A stretch of DNA of 64,000 nucleotides from Phycisphaerales bacterium. GTDB lineage: Bacteria > Planctomycetota > Phycisphaerae > Phycisphaerales > SM1A02. Where the stretch lies: NCBI GenBank assembly GCA_029260575.1, contig JAJDDB010000035.1, forward strand, positions 124,001-188,000, written 5' to 3'. The position numbers and the translations under genes are program-made. This document shows, one piece after another, positions 29,537 to 38,230 of this stretch (the first letter of the stretch is position 1; every line of letters begins with the position of its first letter). The notes under the pieces are model-generated. The model was given only the letters and a program-made list of their open reading frames with translations, did no database searches and was not told the origin of the DNA.

Positions 29537-30865
29537 ATGAACGCTCGCGATGCCTGCATGAAACAACTCTCGACACTCGTTCGGCGGTACCCGGATCTGC
29601 CCGCCGGCGGATTGTCGATTGATGATCTTGAATCGGCTGGATTGCAGCATCGCGATGCTGCCCTGGCTGTGGCGATCGAGCAAACCGTGCTGCGGTATTG
29701 GTCCGCACTGATCACGATCGCCCAAGCGCATCTCACCCGGCCGTGGGAGCAGACCGAACCAGGCGTGTGTGCAGCGATCCTCACCGGCGCCGCGCAATTG
29801 CTTTTCCTGGATCGCGTGCCTGATCACGCAGCCATAAACGAATCTGTGCAGTGGACGAAACAGCACGTGCGCCCCAAAGCCGGTGGGCTGGTTAACGCTG
29901 TGCTGCGCCGCATTTCTGAAATGCGCATGGATACAGTTGAAGCATTCGATGCAACAAGTCGTCGGCAGGTGCCGTTATCCGACGGCAGAGCGTTGTTGCT
30001 CTCCAAAGACGTATTCGACTCTGATGCATTCACCCGCCTGGCAGAGCAGACTGCGCATCCGACATCGCTTCTTGCGAGTTGGCGCACGCAGCACGGCACC
30101 TCGAGCGCTCACAAACTGGCGCTGCACAGCCTTGTGCATCCGCCGATTATTACTACTGGACTTGCCTCGACAGAAGCGCAGGTGAACGAATGCCTCAGCC
30201 CGCATGATGAATCGGGATTCTTCGTGTTCACCGGCAACCGCAGCGAACTCCATCAACTTCTCGATGCGATCCCCACAGCACGAGTGCAGGATTCAACTTC
30301 CGCTGCGCCGGTCAATGCCACAGCGTCTTTGCAACCGTCGCTGATCATTGATTTCTGTGCCGGCAAGGGCACAAAAACCCGCCAGCTCGCGGCGCTGCAC
30401 CCATCATCCACGATCGTCGCCACCGATGTCAATGACGAACGCCGGGCTGTACTCCTGCGAACGTTTGCCGATCATGATCAGGTTCAGGTTGTTGAGCCTG
30501 ATGAAGTGCGCAATTGGTCCGGCCGGGCCAGTCTTGTCATATTGGACGTGCCGTGCAGCAACACCGGCGTCCTGCCGCGGCGCGTCGAAGCCAAACATCG
30601 CGCAACACCTGCCAGTCGCAAGAGTCTCGTCGATCTGCAGCGACAGATCATCGCAGACTCCCTCCCGCTGCTCGCTGATGACGGTTTTCTGCTGTACTGC
30701 ACGTGCAGCATCGAGCAGCAAGAGAACGCTGAGCAGATCGATTGGATCCTCAAATGGCACGACTTCGATGTATCGGACCAGTGCCTGACCCTGCCCGTCG
30801 GCGCGCCCGGGGCACGCCCAACTCAGTATCGCGATGGCGGATACTTCGCGCTGTTGAAGCGGTGA
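29537..30865 (+). CDS. rsmB: 16S rRNA m5C methyltransferase, RsmB/Sun type
   Basis: A 442-residue protein with an N-terminal NusB-like domain (NARDACMKQLSTLV, ILTGAAQLLFLDRVPDHAAINESVQWTKQH in pieces) and a C-terminal SAM-dependent methyltransferase. DFCAGKGTKTRQLAAL is the SAM site and the two catalytic cysteines are in DVPCSNTGVL and YCTCSIEQQEN. The family methylates C967 of 16S rRNA in E. coli. ATG 29537 matches the usual beginning (MNAR..A); an in-frame ATG at 29495 adds 14 residues. The middle linker (about 150-250) is less conserved than in typical RsmB, so another target base is possible. Confidence 0.88.
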   Translation: MNARDACMKQLSTLVRRYPDLPAGGLSIDDLESAGLQHRDAALAVAIEQTVLRYWSALITIAQAHLTRPWEQTEPGVCAAILTGAAQLLFLDRVPDHAAINESVQWTKQHVRPKAGGLVNAVLRRISEMRMDTVEAFDATSRRQVPLSDGRALLLSKDVFDSDAFTRLAEQTAHPTSLLASWRTQHGTSSAHKLALHSLVHPPIITTGLASTEAQVNECLSPHDESGFFVFTGNRSELHQLLDAIPTARVQDSTSAAPVNATASLQPSLIIDFCAGKGTKTRQLAALHPSSTIVATDVNDERRAVLLRTFADHDQVQVVEPDEVRNWSGRASLVILDVPCSNTGVLPRRVEAKHRATPASRKSLVDLQRQIIADSLPLLADDGFLLYCTCSIEQQENAEQIDWILKWHDFDVSDQCLTLPVGAPGARPTQYRDGGYFALLKR

Positions 30866-30966
30866 TATGTTTTCCACTCAAACAGGTATCGCATCCCCCC
30901 GATGACTTTGATAGCATGGTTCCCTTTTCCGCGCCGAACCGCGGATTCTGAGATCGAGCGCCACAC

Positions 30967-31443
30967 ATGGCATTGTCCACAATGAACATCATTGATCTGC
31001 TGTCACCGAACGCTGTCAAAGTGCCGCTGGTCGCAACAGAGAAGAAAGCTGCCATTGACGAGCTGGTCGATCTTCTCGCATCGAACAACCTCGTTCCCGA
31101 CGCAGCCGAACTCAAACGCGTTGTCTGGGATCGCGAACAACAGCGCAGCACCGGCATCGGTGAAGGCCTTGCCATCCCCCACGGCAAGACATCCACGTTG
31201 AAGCAACTTGTCATGGCGGTCGGCCGACCATCCGAACCAATCTCTTTCGATGCCATTGATCAGAAGCCGGTGAAACTGCTCGTGCTTCTTGCCTCACCGC
31301 CGGACAAAACCGCAGAGCACATTCAGGCCCTTGGAAAGATCAGCAGGATGATGAGCAACCCGGCCACGCGCGGCATGGCGTACTACAGCGAATCTTCGCT
31401 GGAGCTCTACGAACTGTTCCGCACCACCGAACAGCGCGCGTAA
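30967..31443 (+). CDS. ptsN: PTS EIIA-Ntr (PtsN-like) phosphocarrier domain protein
   Basis: A 158-residue EIIA protein of the fructose/nitrogen class. The phosphorylated His is residue 72 in GLAIPHGKT; WDREQQRSTGIGEG before it and VKLLVLLASPPDKTAEHIQALGKISR (in pieces) after it are conserved. Such proteins usually regulate metabolism or ion balance and do not move sugar when no EIIB or EIIC is nearby, as here. Neighbours give no further hint. The gene begins 101 bases after the methyltransferase and ends 19 bases before the convergent Fe-S protein. Confidence 0.9.
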   Translation: MALSTMNIIDLLSPNAVKVPLVATEKKAAIDELVDLLASNNLVPDAAELKRVVWDREQQRSTGIGEGLAIPHGKTSTLKQLVMAVGRPSEPISFDAIDQKPVKLLVLLASPPDKTAEHIQALGKISRMMSNPATRGMAYYSESSLELYELFRTTEQRA

Positions 31444-31462
31444 GAATTTGCCTCACTTTAAT

Positions 31463-33439
31463 TTATTGACCGCTGCTCGAAGACGATGACTGTGTGCGTT
31501 CAATGTACTGCTGCGCTTCGTCTGTTCTTCCGGTGTATTGCAGCAACTCCGCCATGCGAATATTCAGCAGCGGATCGTTCGGCAGAACCTCAAGTCCATC
31601 ACGCAGAATCTGTTCAGCTTCCTCGATGCGGTTCAGCATTATTTTCACGCCGGCCAACTGGCTGTATGTCCCGCCGTGGCGGGGCTCGACTTCTATGGAG
31701 TGTTCCAACACCTGCTGCGCCAACGCGAATTCGTCCGATTCCAGCAGCAACTGCGCGCTCCAGGCAAGTGTTGCGGTGTTATTCGGCAATCGATCATCCT
31801 GTGTCATCTCACGCACGATCGACAACGACCGCTGGACATCGCCCTTCACCGCGTACATATACGCCAATCGAAAGTTGATACCAGTCTGCCAGTGTGAACT
31901 CACAAGCGCGATGCCGCCATCACCAATAAATGATGCTCGTTTGTACAGGCCGATCGCTGTGTCCACTTTCACTTCAATCTCGCCGTGCGTCGCAGCGCCA
32001 TCTACGGCAAGACGCTCCGCTGTTGTCGCGTAATGATCTGCAAGGCGAAAGACAATCTGCACAACACCGCTGTGCGCAACCAACGCAACGCACAGGCCGG
32101 CAATGACTGAAGCGATCCAACCGCTGCGCGTCATCGATCCGTTGGATTTCAATCGATACCGGTGCAGGTTGACATTCTTGTCGCAAAGCATTCGCCAGAG
32201 TTTCCACGCGAGAAATGTCGCGACTCCAGCGATGCCGACCGCCATCAACATCGGCACGAGACCGTAAATGCCGCGCACCGCAAGAAACGAACCCAGGAAG
32301 AATAGCGCGAAGCCGACTTCCTCCGGCCAGGTCATGTCGAACCTGCGTTTGGGCGCTTCGTGCTTCGGCGCACCTTTCATCGCCGCCGGTTTCCCGAACC
32401 CGAAATACAACGCATCGTTCGGACAGACACTCACACAATCCAGACACTTCATGCACCCGGGATCGACGACCATGCCGTACTCGCGCACTTCTTCATGCAC
32501 GCGCACGTTGCTGGTGCAAACCGCAGTGCAATGTCCGCATTGCTCGCAATCATTCGTGACGCGAATGCGCCCGGGGGCATACTTGTCAATAGGCGCGAAG
32601 AACCCGCCATACGGGCAACCGTATGTACAAAACCCCTTTGCACCAAGGAAATATACCGTTGCGAACCCGCAAATGAACAAGAACGGCACCGCAAGGATCG
32701 GACCCACAAACGTGTCCCAGAACCCCTCGGTGGTCAATCGATTGACAAGCTGCCAATCCGGAAGCTGCACCGGAATCGGAAAACCCAGCGCGCCGCTGCT
32801 GAAACGAATTGTCTGCACCAGCCAGTTGTCCGCGCCAAAACGCGCAACCAGCGAACCATCCATCGGCAACAGCAACCAGCGATGCACCATCGGCAGGATG
32901 AACATATACAGCGCAAGCAGCAGCGGAACGTAGATCAGCAGCCGGGAGCGAAACGGCTTCGGCCGAATGCCGATCTTCTTCATCATCCAGCCGCACAAAT
33001 CCTGCAACATCACAACGTGACAGCCCCACCCGCAGAACCACCTGCCAAGAATCAGCGTGGCCAGCAACGCGATCGCAAAGAAGATCAATCCTGCGTTTAT
33101 GACGCCGTGCTTGGAAAACTCCATCGATTCCGATGGTTCAATCGGCGTGAGCGTTACCCCGCCGAACCAGCCGTATTTCTGACTGAGCAGCCACATCGCA
33201 ATGTGCGCAGCGATCAGAATCTGCACCGTTGCCAAGACTATCGCTCTGCGTTTGCTGTTCTTGGAAGGGCGAATGCTACCGGCTCTCTTGCTCGGCGAAT
33301 CAGATTTCAGAACCGGCAATTGCACGGACGCAGCATTGTCGCTGCCGCTGCATTTGCGGTCATACGTCGCAGCATCAGCCCGACGGCTGTTCGCCGCCTG
33401 CCTCTTCGGCGATCGTGCTCTGCGCTGCTTTGATCCCAT
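31463..33439 (-). CDS. Membrane 4Fe-4S protein (NapH/CcoG-like) with C-terminal TPR domain
   Basis: A 658-residue protein. A basic 50-residue start is followed by transmembrane helices from IVLATVQILIAAHIAMWLL onward. The polyferredoxin motif GRWFCGWGCH and a second one, FCTYGCPYGG, are typical of NapH/NosR/CcoG. Two ferredoxin clusters follow: CEQCGHCTAVC with SNV, and CMKCLDCVSVCP. After two more helices, the last 200 residues are TPR-like (ALAQQVLEHSIEVEPRHGGTYSQLAGVKIMLNRIEEAEQIL in pieces). ATG 33439 was chosen over 33496. Electron carriage across or along the membrane is likely; the partner is not in the window. TPRs point to a complex-assembly or docking role. Confidence 0.85.
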   Translation of the reverse strand: MGSKQRRARSPKRQAANSRRADAATYDRKCSGSDNAASVQLPVLKSDSPSKRAGSIRPSKNSKRRAIVLATVQILIAAHIAMWLLSQKYGWFGGVTLTPIEPSESMEFSKHGVINAGLIFFAIALLATLILGRWFCGWGCHVVMLQDLCGWMMKKIGIRPKPFRSRLLIYVPLLLALYMFILPMVHRWLLLPMDGSLVARFGADNWLVQTIRFSSGALGFPIPVQLPDWQLVNRLTTEGFWDTFVGPILAVPFLFICGFATVYFLGAKGFCTYGCPYGGFFAPIDKYAPGRIRVTNDCEQCGHCTAVCTSNVRVHEEVREYGMVVDPGCMKCLDCVSVCPNDALYFGFGKPAAMKGAPKHEAPKRRFDMTWPEEVGFALFFLGSFLAVRGIYGLVPMLMAVGIAGVATFLAWKLWRMLCDKNVNLHRYRLKSNGSMTRSGWIASVIAGLCVALVAHSGVVQIVFRLADHYATTAERLAVDGAATHGEIEVKVDTAIGLYKRASFIGDGGIALVSSHWQTGINFRLAYMYAVKGDVQRSLSIVREMTQDDRLPNNTATLAWSAQLLLESDEFALAQQVLEHSIEVEPRHGGTYSQLAGVKIMLNRIEEAEQILRDGLEVLPNDPLLNIRMAELLQYTGRTDEAQQYIERTQSSSSSSGQ

Positions 33440-33916
33440 GAATGCCGAACCCCGACCGGAGCGATTGCCACCCCCTGCCCCCTTTGGACAGATCATTGTA
33501 CGGCTGAGCTCGAAAATCAGTTCAGAAAGTCCTCAAAGGCGCTGTGTCGTTGTCCCCATTCGTCGACCAATGCGCATGAGTTCCTGCACATCGCATTGAT
33601 ATGACTGATATGACTGGTATGGCTGAACGGCTTCTGACACACACGCCTGAGCTTGCTCAATGCCGACAGACTCGAGACCTGAGTGCAGCAGAGCGCGATG
33701 CATGCCCTTGATGCAGACCCACTCGTCATCATGCCGTCATCTTTGCTGGGCAGTTGGCGAGGTGGCGTCCTGTTTGTATGAGCACACAAGAACTTTCTCT
33801 TTGTCGTCATCTGACGATCATGCAGTGCGCTGTGCGTTCTCTACGCTTCGCTTCAGCACACCGACACGTTGCGCGGCTGTGCAATACCGAAGGTGAACAC
33901 TGCCCGGAGATACACG
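33440..33916. other. Intergenic region with a short imperfect repeat
   Basis: No supported gene lies in these 477 bases. At 33598-33624, the 9-mer GATATGACT occurs twice in tandem, followed by a related GGTATGGCT. A minus-strand open frame of 97 residues (33517-33810) has no family resemblance. The 3' part carries the CGGAGATACACG ribosome site of the next gene. Confidence 0.5.
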
Positions 33917-34831
33917 ATGAATGCGATGAAGTATACGTTCTGTGTGGGATCGATTGTTGTTGTCACAGCAACCGCTTCCGCGCATGAATGTCAACGGACC
34001 GCGCGCATGCAACTGACTGCTGCCAACCTCGAACTGCGCGAAGACTATGAAGAACGACTTGCTGTGTGCCTGAATCTTGGTGACTACAGCGAACGACTCG
34101 AATGCGTACTGGATGCGATAATCGAGTACGGCGAAGGCGCGCTGCTGGCACGCGAACAATATCAGGCTCGGCTGAACCTGTGCACGAAACTCGGCGGCGG
34201 TATTTACGATCCCGAAATTGATCCTGACAATTTCACCACTGTAATCGACAATGAATACCTCCCCTTCCCCGTCGGCGCACACTGGGTCTACGAGAGTGAA
34301 ACCGATGAAGGCCTGGAAACGATCGACATCACCGTGCTGCCCGAAACGCGCGTCATTTGCGGCGTTGAATGCGTTTCCGTTCGAGATGTTGTAAGTCTTG
34401 ATGGCGAGCCGGTGGAAGACACCATCGACTGGTACGCACAGGATATGGATGGCAACGTCTGGTACTTCGGCGAGATCTCGTTCAACTTCGAAGACGGCTT
34501 CGTCGCCAACATCGACGGCTCGTGGCTGGCCGGTGAAGACGGCGCTAAACCCGGCATCGTCATGCTCGGCAACCCGACCGTGGGCACAACCTACCGTCAG
34601 GAATGGCTTCTCGGCGAGGCTGAAGACGCCGCGACAGTGCTCAGCACCAACGCCACCGTTGAGATTGACTTTGACACGTTCACCAACTGCGTGCAGACGG
34701 AAGATTTTCTGCCGCCGGAACCCGATGCACTGGAACACAAGTATTACGCGCCCGGCATCGGTTTCATCTACGAAACCAAGGCTGACTCCGATGAGACTGT
34801 CGAACTCATAAGCGTCAGCGGTCTTCCATAA
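33917..34831 (+). CDS. Secreted protein of unknown function
   Basis: A 304-residue protein with a signal peptide (MNAMKYTFCVGSIVVVTATASA). A helical stretch with two Cys pairs (about 25-90: ERLAVCLNLGDYSERLECVLDAI) follows, then a beta-rich domain with FTTVIDNEYLPFPVGAHWVYES. It resembles secreted beta proteins with a conserved W-x-Y pattern. GGAGAT before ATG 33917 and the terminator at 34902-34943 support this strand over the 339-residue open frame on the other. No enzyme motif is visible. Confidence 0.75.
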   Translation: MNAMKYTFCVGSIVVVTATASAHECQRTARMQLTAANLELREDYEERLAVCLNLGDYSERLECVLDAIIEYGEGALLAREQYQARLNLCTKLGGGIYDPEIDPDNFTTVIDNEYLPFPVGAHWVYESETDEGLETIDITVLPETRVICGVECVSVRDVVSLDGEPVEDTIDWYAQDMDGNVWYFGEISFNFEDGFVANIDGSWLAGEDGAKPGIVMLGNPTVGTTYRQEWLLGEAEDAATVLSTNATVEIDFDTFTNCVQTEDFLPPEPDALEHKYYAPGIGFIYETKADSDETVELISVSGLP

Positions 34832-34860
34832 TGACAACGCGTTCTTGCAATGCTGATGCG

Positions 34861-34884
34861 CTGATTCACTGATTCACTGATTCA
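34861..34884 (+). repeat. Three tandem copies of an 8-mer
   Basis: CTGATTCA is repeated three times without interruption just after the stop of the secreted protein gene; a related CTGATGCG precedes it. It is too short to be classed with a named repeat family. Confidence 0.8.
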
Positions 34885-34901
34885 CGCAAGCAACAACAAA
34901 T

Positions 34902-34943
34902 GGGCGGAGCAGACTTCGAGGGGAGATCTGCTCCGCCCGTTTT
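34902..34943 (+). terminator. Rho-independent terminator of the 33917 gene
   Basis: GGGCGGAGCAGA (34902-34913) pairs perfectly with TCTGCTCCGCCC (34927-34938) over a 13-base loop and is followed by GTTTTG. It ends transcription of the plus-strand secreted protein gene. Confidence 0.8.
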
Positions 34944-34972
34944 GCTGGGCAACGGCGTGCCTACTTGCCAAT

Positions 34973-35000
34973 GAAAAACCCCGGCCGTAATGGCCGGGGT
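34973..35000 (-). terminator. Rho-independent terminator of the sigma factor gene
   Basis: On the minus strand, ACCCCGGCC and GGCCGGGGT (34978-35000) form a 9-bp stem with a five-base loop, followed by TTTTTCAT. It lies 31 bases after the stop of the sigma factor, so it terminates that gene. Confidence 0.85.
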
Positions 35001-35030
35001 CCATGTGCTCCACAAATGGGAGGAAGAGGT

Positions 35031-36110
35031 TTAATTATTCGACGGCCGAGGGTCTTCCTCGTCTTCGATCATGAGCAGGTCACGGCGGGATTCTTCGAAA
35101 GCCAAGCGGATTTTCTCCAGTGCCTTGTTCTGAATCTGCCGCACGCGTTCTTTGGTCACGCCGATGATCTGGCCGACCTGCTCGAGCGTCAACGGGCTCT
35201 TGTCTTCGTTGGATTCAAGACCGAATCGATGATCAATTACCGTTCGCTCAACATCCGTCAGTTCCGCATCGTTGTTCAGCACGATGTGCTTGACTTCCTC
35301 TGCGGATTCCTTCTCGGTCAGCTCGCGGAGCGTTTCGAGATGGTTTGACTTTTCCAGAGCCGGATCGAAATCCGTCGGGAACCGCTGACGATACTTGCTG
35401 AGCTTGACACCCTGTCGGCTGAAGGCCTTGAGGATGGCACGGCAGGCGTACGTCGAAAACTTGAAGCCGCGATCACAATCGAACTTGTCCACCGAGCGCA
35501 GCAAAGCCATGTTGCCTTCGCTGACGAGGTCGGCAAAGTCCACCTCGCTCATGCGGGTGCGCTTGGCCATCGCCAGCACCAACGCAAGGTTTGTCTCTGC
35601 AATCTGTTCGCGATACGCCTGGGCGATGCGATACCACCGCAGAAGATCCTTTGCCTGCTTCTCAGTCGGCTGCTCTGCGCCGATTTCCTTCTGAAGCTCG
35701 CGCACACTGTGGCGGGCGAAGTTGTACTGCAGAAACAGCACGCGCTCTTCAGCACCGGTCAGGATGACCGTACCGGGGCTGTTCAGCGATCGCTGCTTGC
35801 GCTTGGCGGCGCTGCTGGACAGATCATCCATCAGCGGGCGATACCACGAGACATCCGGCCGACGAATCGGCGGAGCATCATCGTAAATTCGCTTCTGAGC
35901 ACCCTTGCGGGCAAACTCAGTGCTGACGATGTAGTCCATCGGCTCTTCGAGGATCTGCTCGACCAGAAGACGCTCTCGCTCGGAGAGGCCCTGATTGAGG
36001 GATCGAGACCGACTCGAACCACCGCGTACCGATACCTTCTGCCGCTGTCGCAGCCGATCGAGTGGCGAATTGGTTCCTATCATGCGCTGCTGAAGCATTG
36101 CTCTAATCAA
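35031..36110 (-). CDS. Sigma-70 family factor with atypical region 2.3/2.4
   Basis: A 359-residue sigma factor. Region 2 has NLALVLAMAKRTRMSEVDFADLVSEGNMALLRSVDKFD (read in pieces) and GFKFSTYACRAILKAFSRQ. Region 4 has LTLEQVGQIIGVTKERVRQIQNKALEKIR, which is very RpoD-like. The tryptophan pair that melts the -10 element in RpoD (YATWWIRQAI) is replaced by YACRAILKAF, and region 3 is shortened. It is therefore unlikely to be the housekeeping factor, but it could be an abundant alternative one. The N-terminus (to about residue 110) has RERLLVEQILEEPMDY of unknown role. Start ATG 36110; ATG 36098 or 36083 are possible. Confidence 0.85.
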   Translation of the reverse strand: MIRAMLQQRMIGTNSPLDRLRQRQKVSVRGGSSRSRSLNQGLSERERLLVEQILEEPMDYIVSTEFARKGAQKRIYDDAPPIRRPDVSWYRPLMDDLSSSAAKRKQRSLNSPGTVILTGAEERVLFLQYNFARHSVRELQKEIGAEQPTEKQAKDLLRWYRIAQAYREQIAETNLALVLAMAKRTRMSEVDFADLVSEGNMALLRSVDKFDCDRGFKFSTYACRAILKAFSRQGVKLSKYRQRFPTDFDPALEKSNHLETLRELTEKESAEEVKHIVLNNDAELTDVERTVIDHRFGLESNEDKSPLTLEQVGQIIGVTKERVRQIQNKALEKIRLAFEESRRDLLMIEDEEDPRPSNN

Positions 36111-36592
36111 CCTTTGTGTCGAAGTGAAACTGCTGGACGCGTTGCCTGCTGAGAATCAAGACCGCTTCGACTCCGTCTTCCTTCCGTTACTCGGACCAAC
36201 ATTTGCACGGTCCGAGAATCTATTCGTGGGCTCCGGCCATCCGTCTGCGGGATTCTTGCCGGTTCCTAGTGGATACTGTCACATCCGAATAACGGTTCAC
36301 CAGTCTAGAATATTTCTAATGAAGTTGGCATAAAAAGCCCTAATCTGCCACCTGAAGGCCGTTTTGCCCGCCAGAGACCCGATCAGAGCGTGTTTGCTCT
36401 AAACGCCGCAAACCGCATACCCTGAATTCGCTGTGCAGATTCCACAGGCGAAACCAGCCAATCGGCCGTGTGGACCGCTCAGCACCATCTTTCGTGAACC
36501 GGACGATGTTGTTCCTGCCAAAATCTCCGCCACCGGCCGCGATCCACCTGCCATATTGTCGGCCCCGTACTGCCCCAGCGAGCCACAGCGGC
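36111..36592 (-). promoter_or_regulatory. Upstream region of the sigma factor with an 8-bp hairpin
   Basis: No gene is supported in these 482 bases between ndk and the sigma gene. A perfect inverted repeat, CTCGGACC and GGTCCGAG around 11 bases, lies at 36190-36216, about 80 bases before the sigma start. An AT-rich stretch at 36290-36350 is the most likely promoter location, though no clean -35/-10 pair is seen. Confidence 0.4.
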
Positions 36593-37063
36593 TTATTCCG
36601 GCGTGCCCGAGGACAAGTCGTAAATCCAGCCCTGGCTGGCGCGATCCCAATCCAGCAACTCCCCAGAGCTGAAAAAGAGACCGAGCTCGCGGATTGCTGC
36701 TTCGGGGCTGTCGCTGCCGTGGATCAGGTTGAAGCTGTTGGAGACGCCGAAATCGCCCCGGATAGTGCCCGGCTCGGCTTTGGAGCCGAACGTCGCACCC
36801 ATCATCTTGCGGCTGATCTCAATCGCGCCAACACCTCGCAGCGCCAGCACAACCACCGGCGAACTGGTCATAAACGCCACCAGACCGTCGTAGAAGGGCT
36901 TTCCCTGGTGCGATTCATAGTGCGTAGCAGCGAGTTTCAGCGAGATCTTCATCAGCTTGCAGCCGACGACCTGGAAGCCCTTGTCCTCGAATCGGCTGAT
37001 GATCCTGCCACAGAGGCCGCGCTGGACCGCATCGGGTTTGAGAATGATGAGCGTGGTTTCCAT
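36593..37063 (-). CDS. ndk: Nucleoside diphosphate kinase
   Basis: A 156-residue enzyme that equilibrates nucleoside di- and triphosphates through a phospho-His intermediate. METTLIILKPDAVQRGL opens it, SRKMMGATFGSKAEPGTIRGDFG carries the nucleotide site, and the active His is residue 115 in SFNLIHGSDS. The length is slightly above the usual 140-150 because of an extra C-terminal stretch (WDRASQGWIYDLSSGTPE). It is a single gene with long non-coding regions on both sides. Confidence 0.96.
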   Translation of the reverse strand: METTLIILKPDAVQRGLCGRIISRFEDKGFQVVGCKLMKISLKLAATHYESHQGKPFYDGLVAFMTSSPVVVLALRGVGAIEISRKMMGATFGSKAEPGTIRGDFGVSNSFNLIHGSDSPEAAIRELGLFFSSGELLDWDRASQGWIYDLSSGTPE

Positions 37064-37753
37064 GGTTCGATCGCCTGTGAATGTGAATGAAGTCGTTGAA
37101 ATGAGATTGCCCGGGATCCTGATACCAGCGGTGCCGGAATCGGGGCGGCGATGATAACGGGTCAGCGTGTGTAATGCGAGAGGTCAGGTTTGAAACGCCG
37201 AAACTGGAGGAACTGCTGAACAGCCGGATGTGAACGCTGCGTGTAGTGCGCAACATGTTTGTGCGCGCCTGACGCAACGAAAAAACACAGCGCTGCGGCG
37301 CGCGCACGTCTCTCAGGAGTCGTTTTTTCAGAGGGTCAACCCCGCTGGCGCGTTGCAATCAACGCATGCAACATCGCGGCGCTCGCCACATGCAATATTT
37401 TGCGCTCTTGCCGTAAGAATCGAAGCAAAACCGAAGACTTCTGCTGTGGAAACGTTCTGCGCAAAACCACAATCGAGAACAATCTGCTGTTGAAAAACGA
37501 CAATCCGCGCGGCCGTTTTGGACGTTGCGCGCGCCAGACGCTGGGGTATTGCATGAAAGTGCGTAATCGTGCAACGAAGCACGAACACGTCCCCAACTTC
37601 ACATCTTTTTTCAAGGTCGCGCGCAGGATCGGCAGGACCTGTGCCCTAAGTCTTGAATCGTGCGATTGTGCGCCGCGCCGCCGCACCGGTTTGCAATAAC
37701 GCGCCTACCGTTTTGCACCGATGAACTTCGGTTTACACTGAAAGGATGCCACC
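37064..37753. other. 690-base region without a recognisable gene
   Basis: The central part (about 37240-37720) has a composition unlike its neighbours. Short GCGC-rich blocks alternate with A- or T-runs, and TTGC or GCAA words recur near GCGC. A perfect small hairpin (GCGTTG, CAAT, CAACGC) is at 37350-37365. Several overlapping open frames exist on both strands (up to 146 residues), but none has a ribosome site, signal peptide or family motif. I looked for RNase P, tmRNA and SRP RNA signatures and saw none. A structured or foreign element is possible. Confidence 0.4.
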
Positions 37754-38050
37754 ATGACCACCCGCCCCAACGTTCAGTCGCTTGCCCTGGCTGCGATTCT
37801 GATTGCAGCCGGCGGCGCTGCGGCGCTGCTGCTGACAGCCCGGCCGACATACGCCCAGCAGGCTGATCAACCCGTTGTGAGTTCAAGAACCACCTGGGAA
37901 TATGCGATTGTGCGCCTCGAAGGCCCCGAACCTCGGCATCGCGATGCCTCGCTTGCGGTTCTGCGCAGTTATGGAGCTGAGGGGTGGGAAGCGGTCGAAT
38001 TGCTTCCGCCGGCCTACGACATTCTCATGAAACGCCCCACCGGCCGATAA
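37754..38050 (+). CDS. Small exported DUF4177-like protein
   Basis: A 98-residue protein. The hydrophobic N-terminus (LALAAILIAAGGAAALLLTARPTYA) is a signal peptide or membrane anchor. The mature part, TWEYAIVRLEGPEPRHRD ... LRSYGAEGWEAVELLPP, has the W-E-Y ... G.EGWE.V pattern of the DUF4177 family, whose function is unknown. AAAGGA lies upstream of the ATG. The lipoprotein gene follows after 180 bases on the same strand. Confidence 0.75.
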   Translation: MTTRPNVQSLALAAILIAAGGAAALLLTARPTYAQQADQPVVSSRTTWEYAIVRLEGPEPRHRDASLAVLRSYGAEGWEAVELLPPAYDILMKRPTGR

Positions 38051-38230
38051 TGAACCGGATTGCAGAGGTCCGGACGAACGATGCAGCCGGGCAACTGCAA
38101 TCTCAGTTGTCTGCTGGCGTTGAACACCTGCAGCGCCATCCGTACATCTGCGGGGTATTCTGCAACCATGTGCCTGCCCTGCTGACAGGTTTGTGCATGA
38201 CCATTTTCCTCTACCTGGAGTTTTCCGCCC

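Noticed and set aside
33818-34837. 339-residue open frame on the minus strand
   Set aside because: It mirrors the plus-strand gene at 33917, which has a signal peptide, a ribosome site and a following terminator.
34861-34884. Tandem 8-mer as a possible CRISPR or satellite array
   Set aside because: Only three perfect units and no spacers; too short for either.
37259-37699. 146-residue plus-strand and 116-residue minus-strand frames in the odd spacer
   Set aside because: No ribosome site, biased composition, and neither reads like a protein family.
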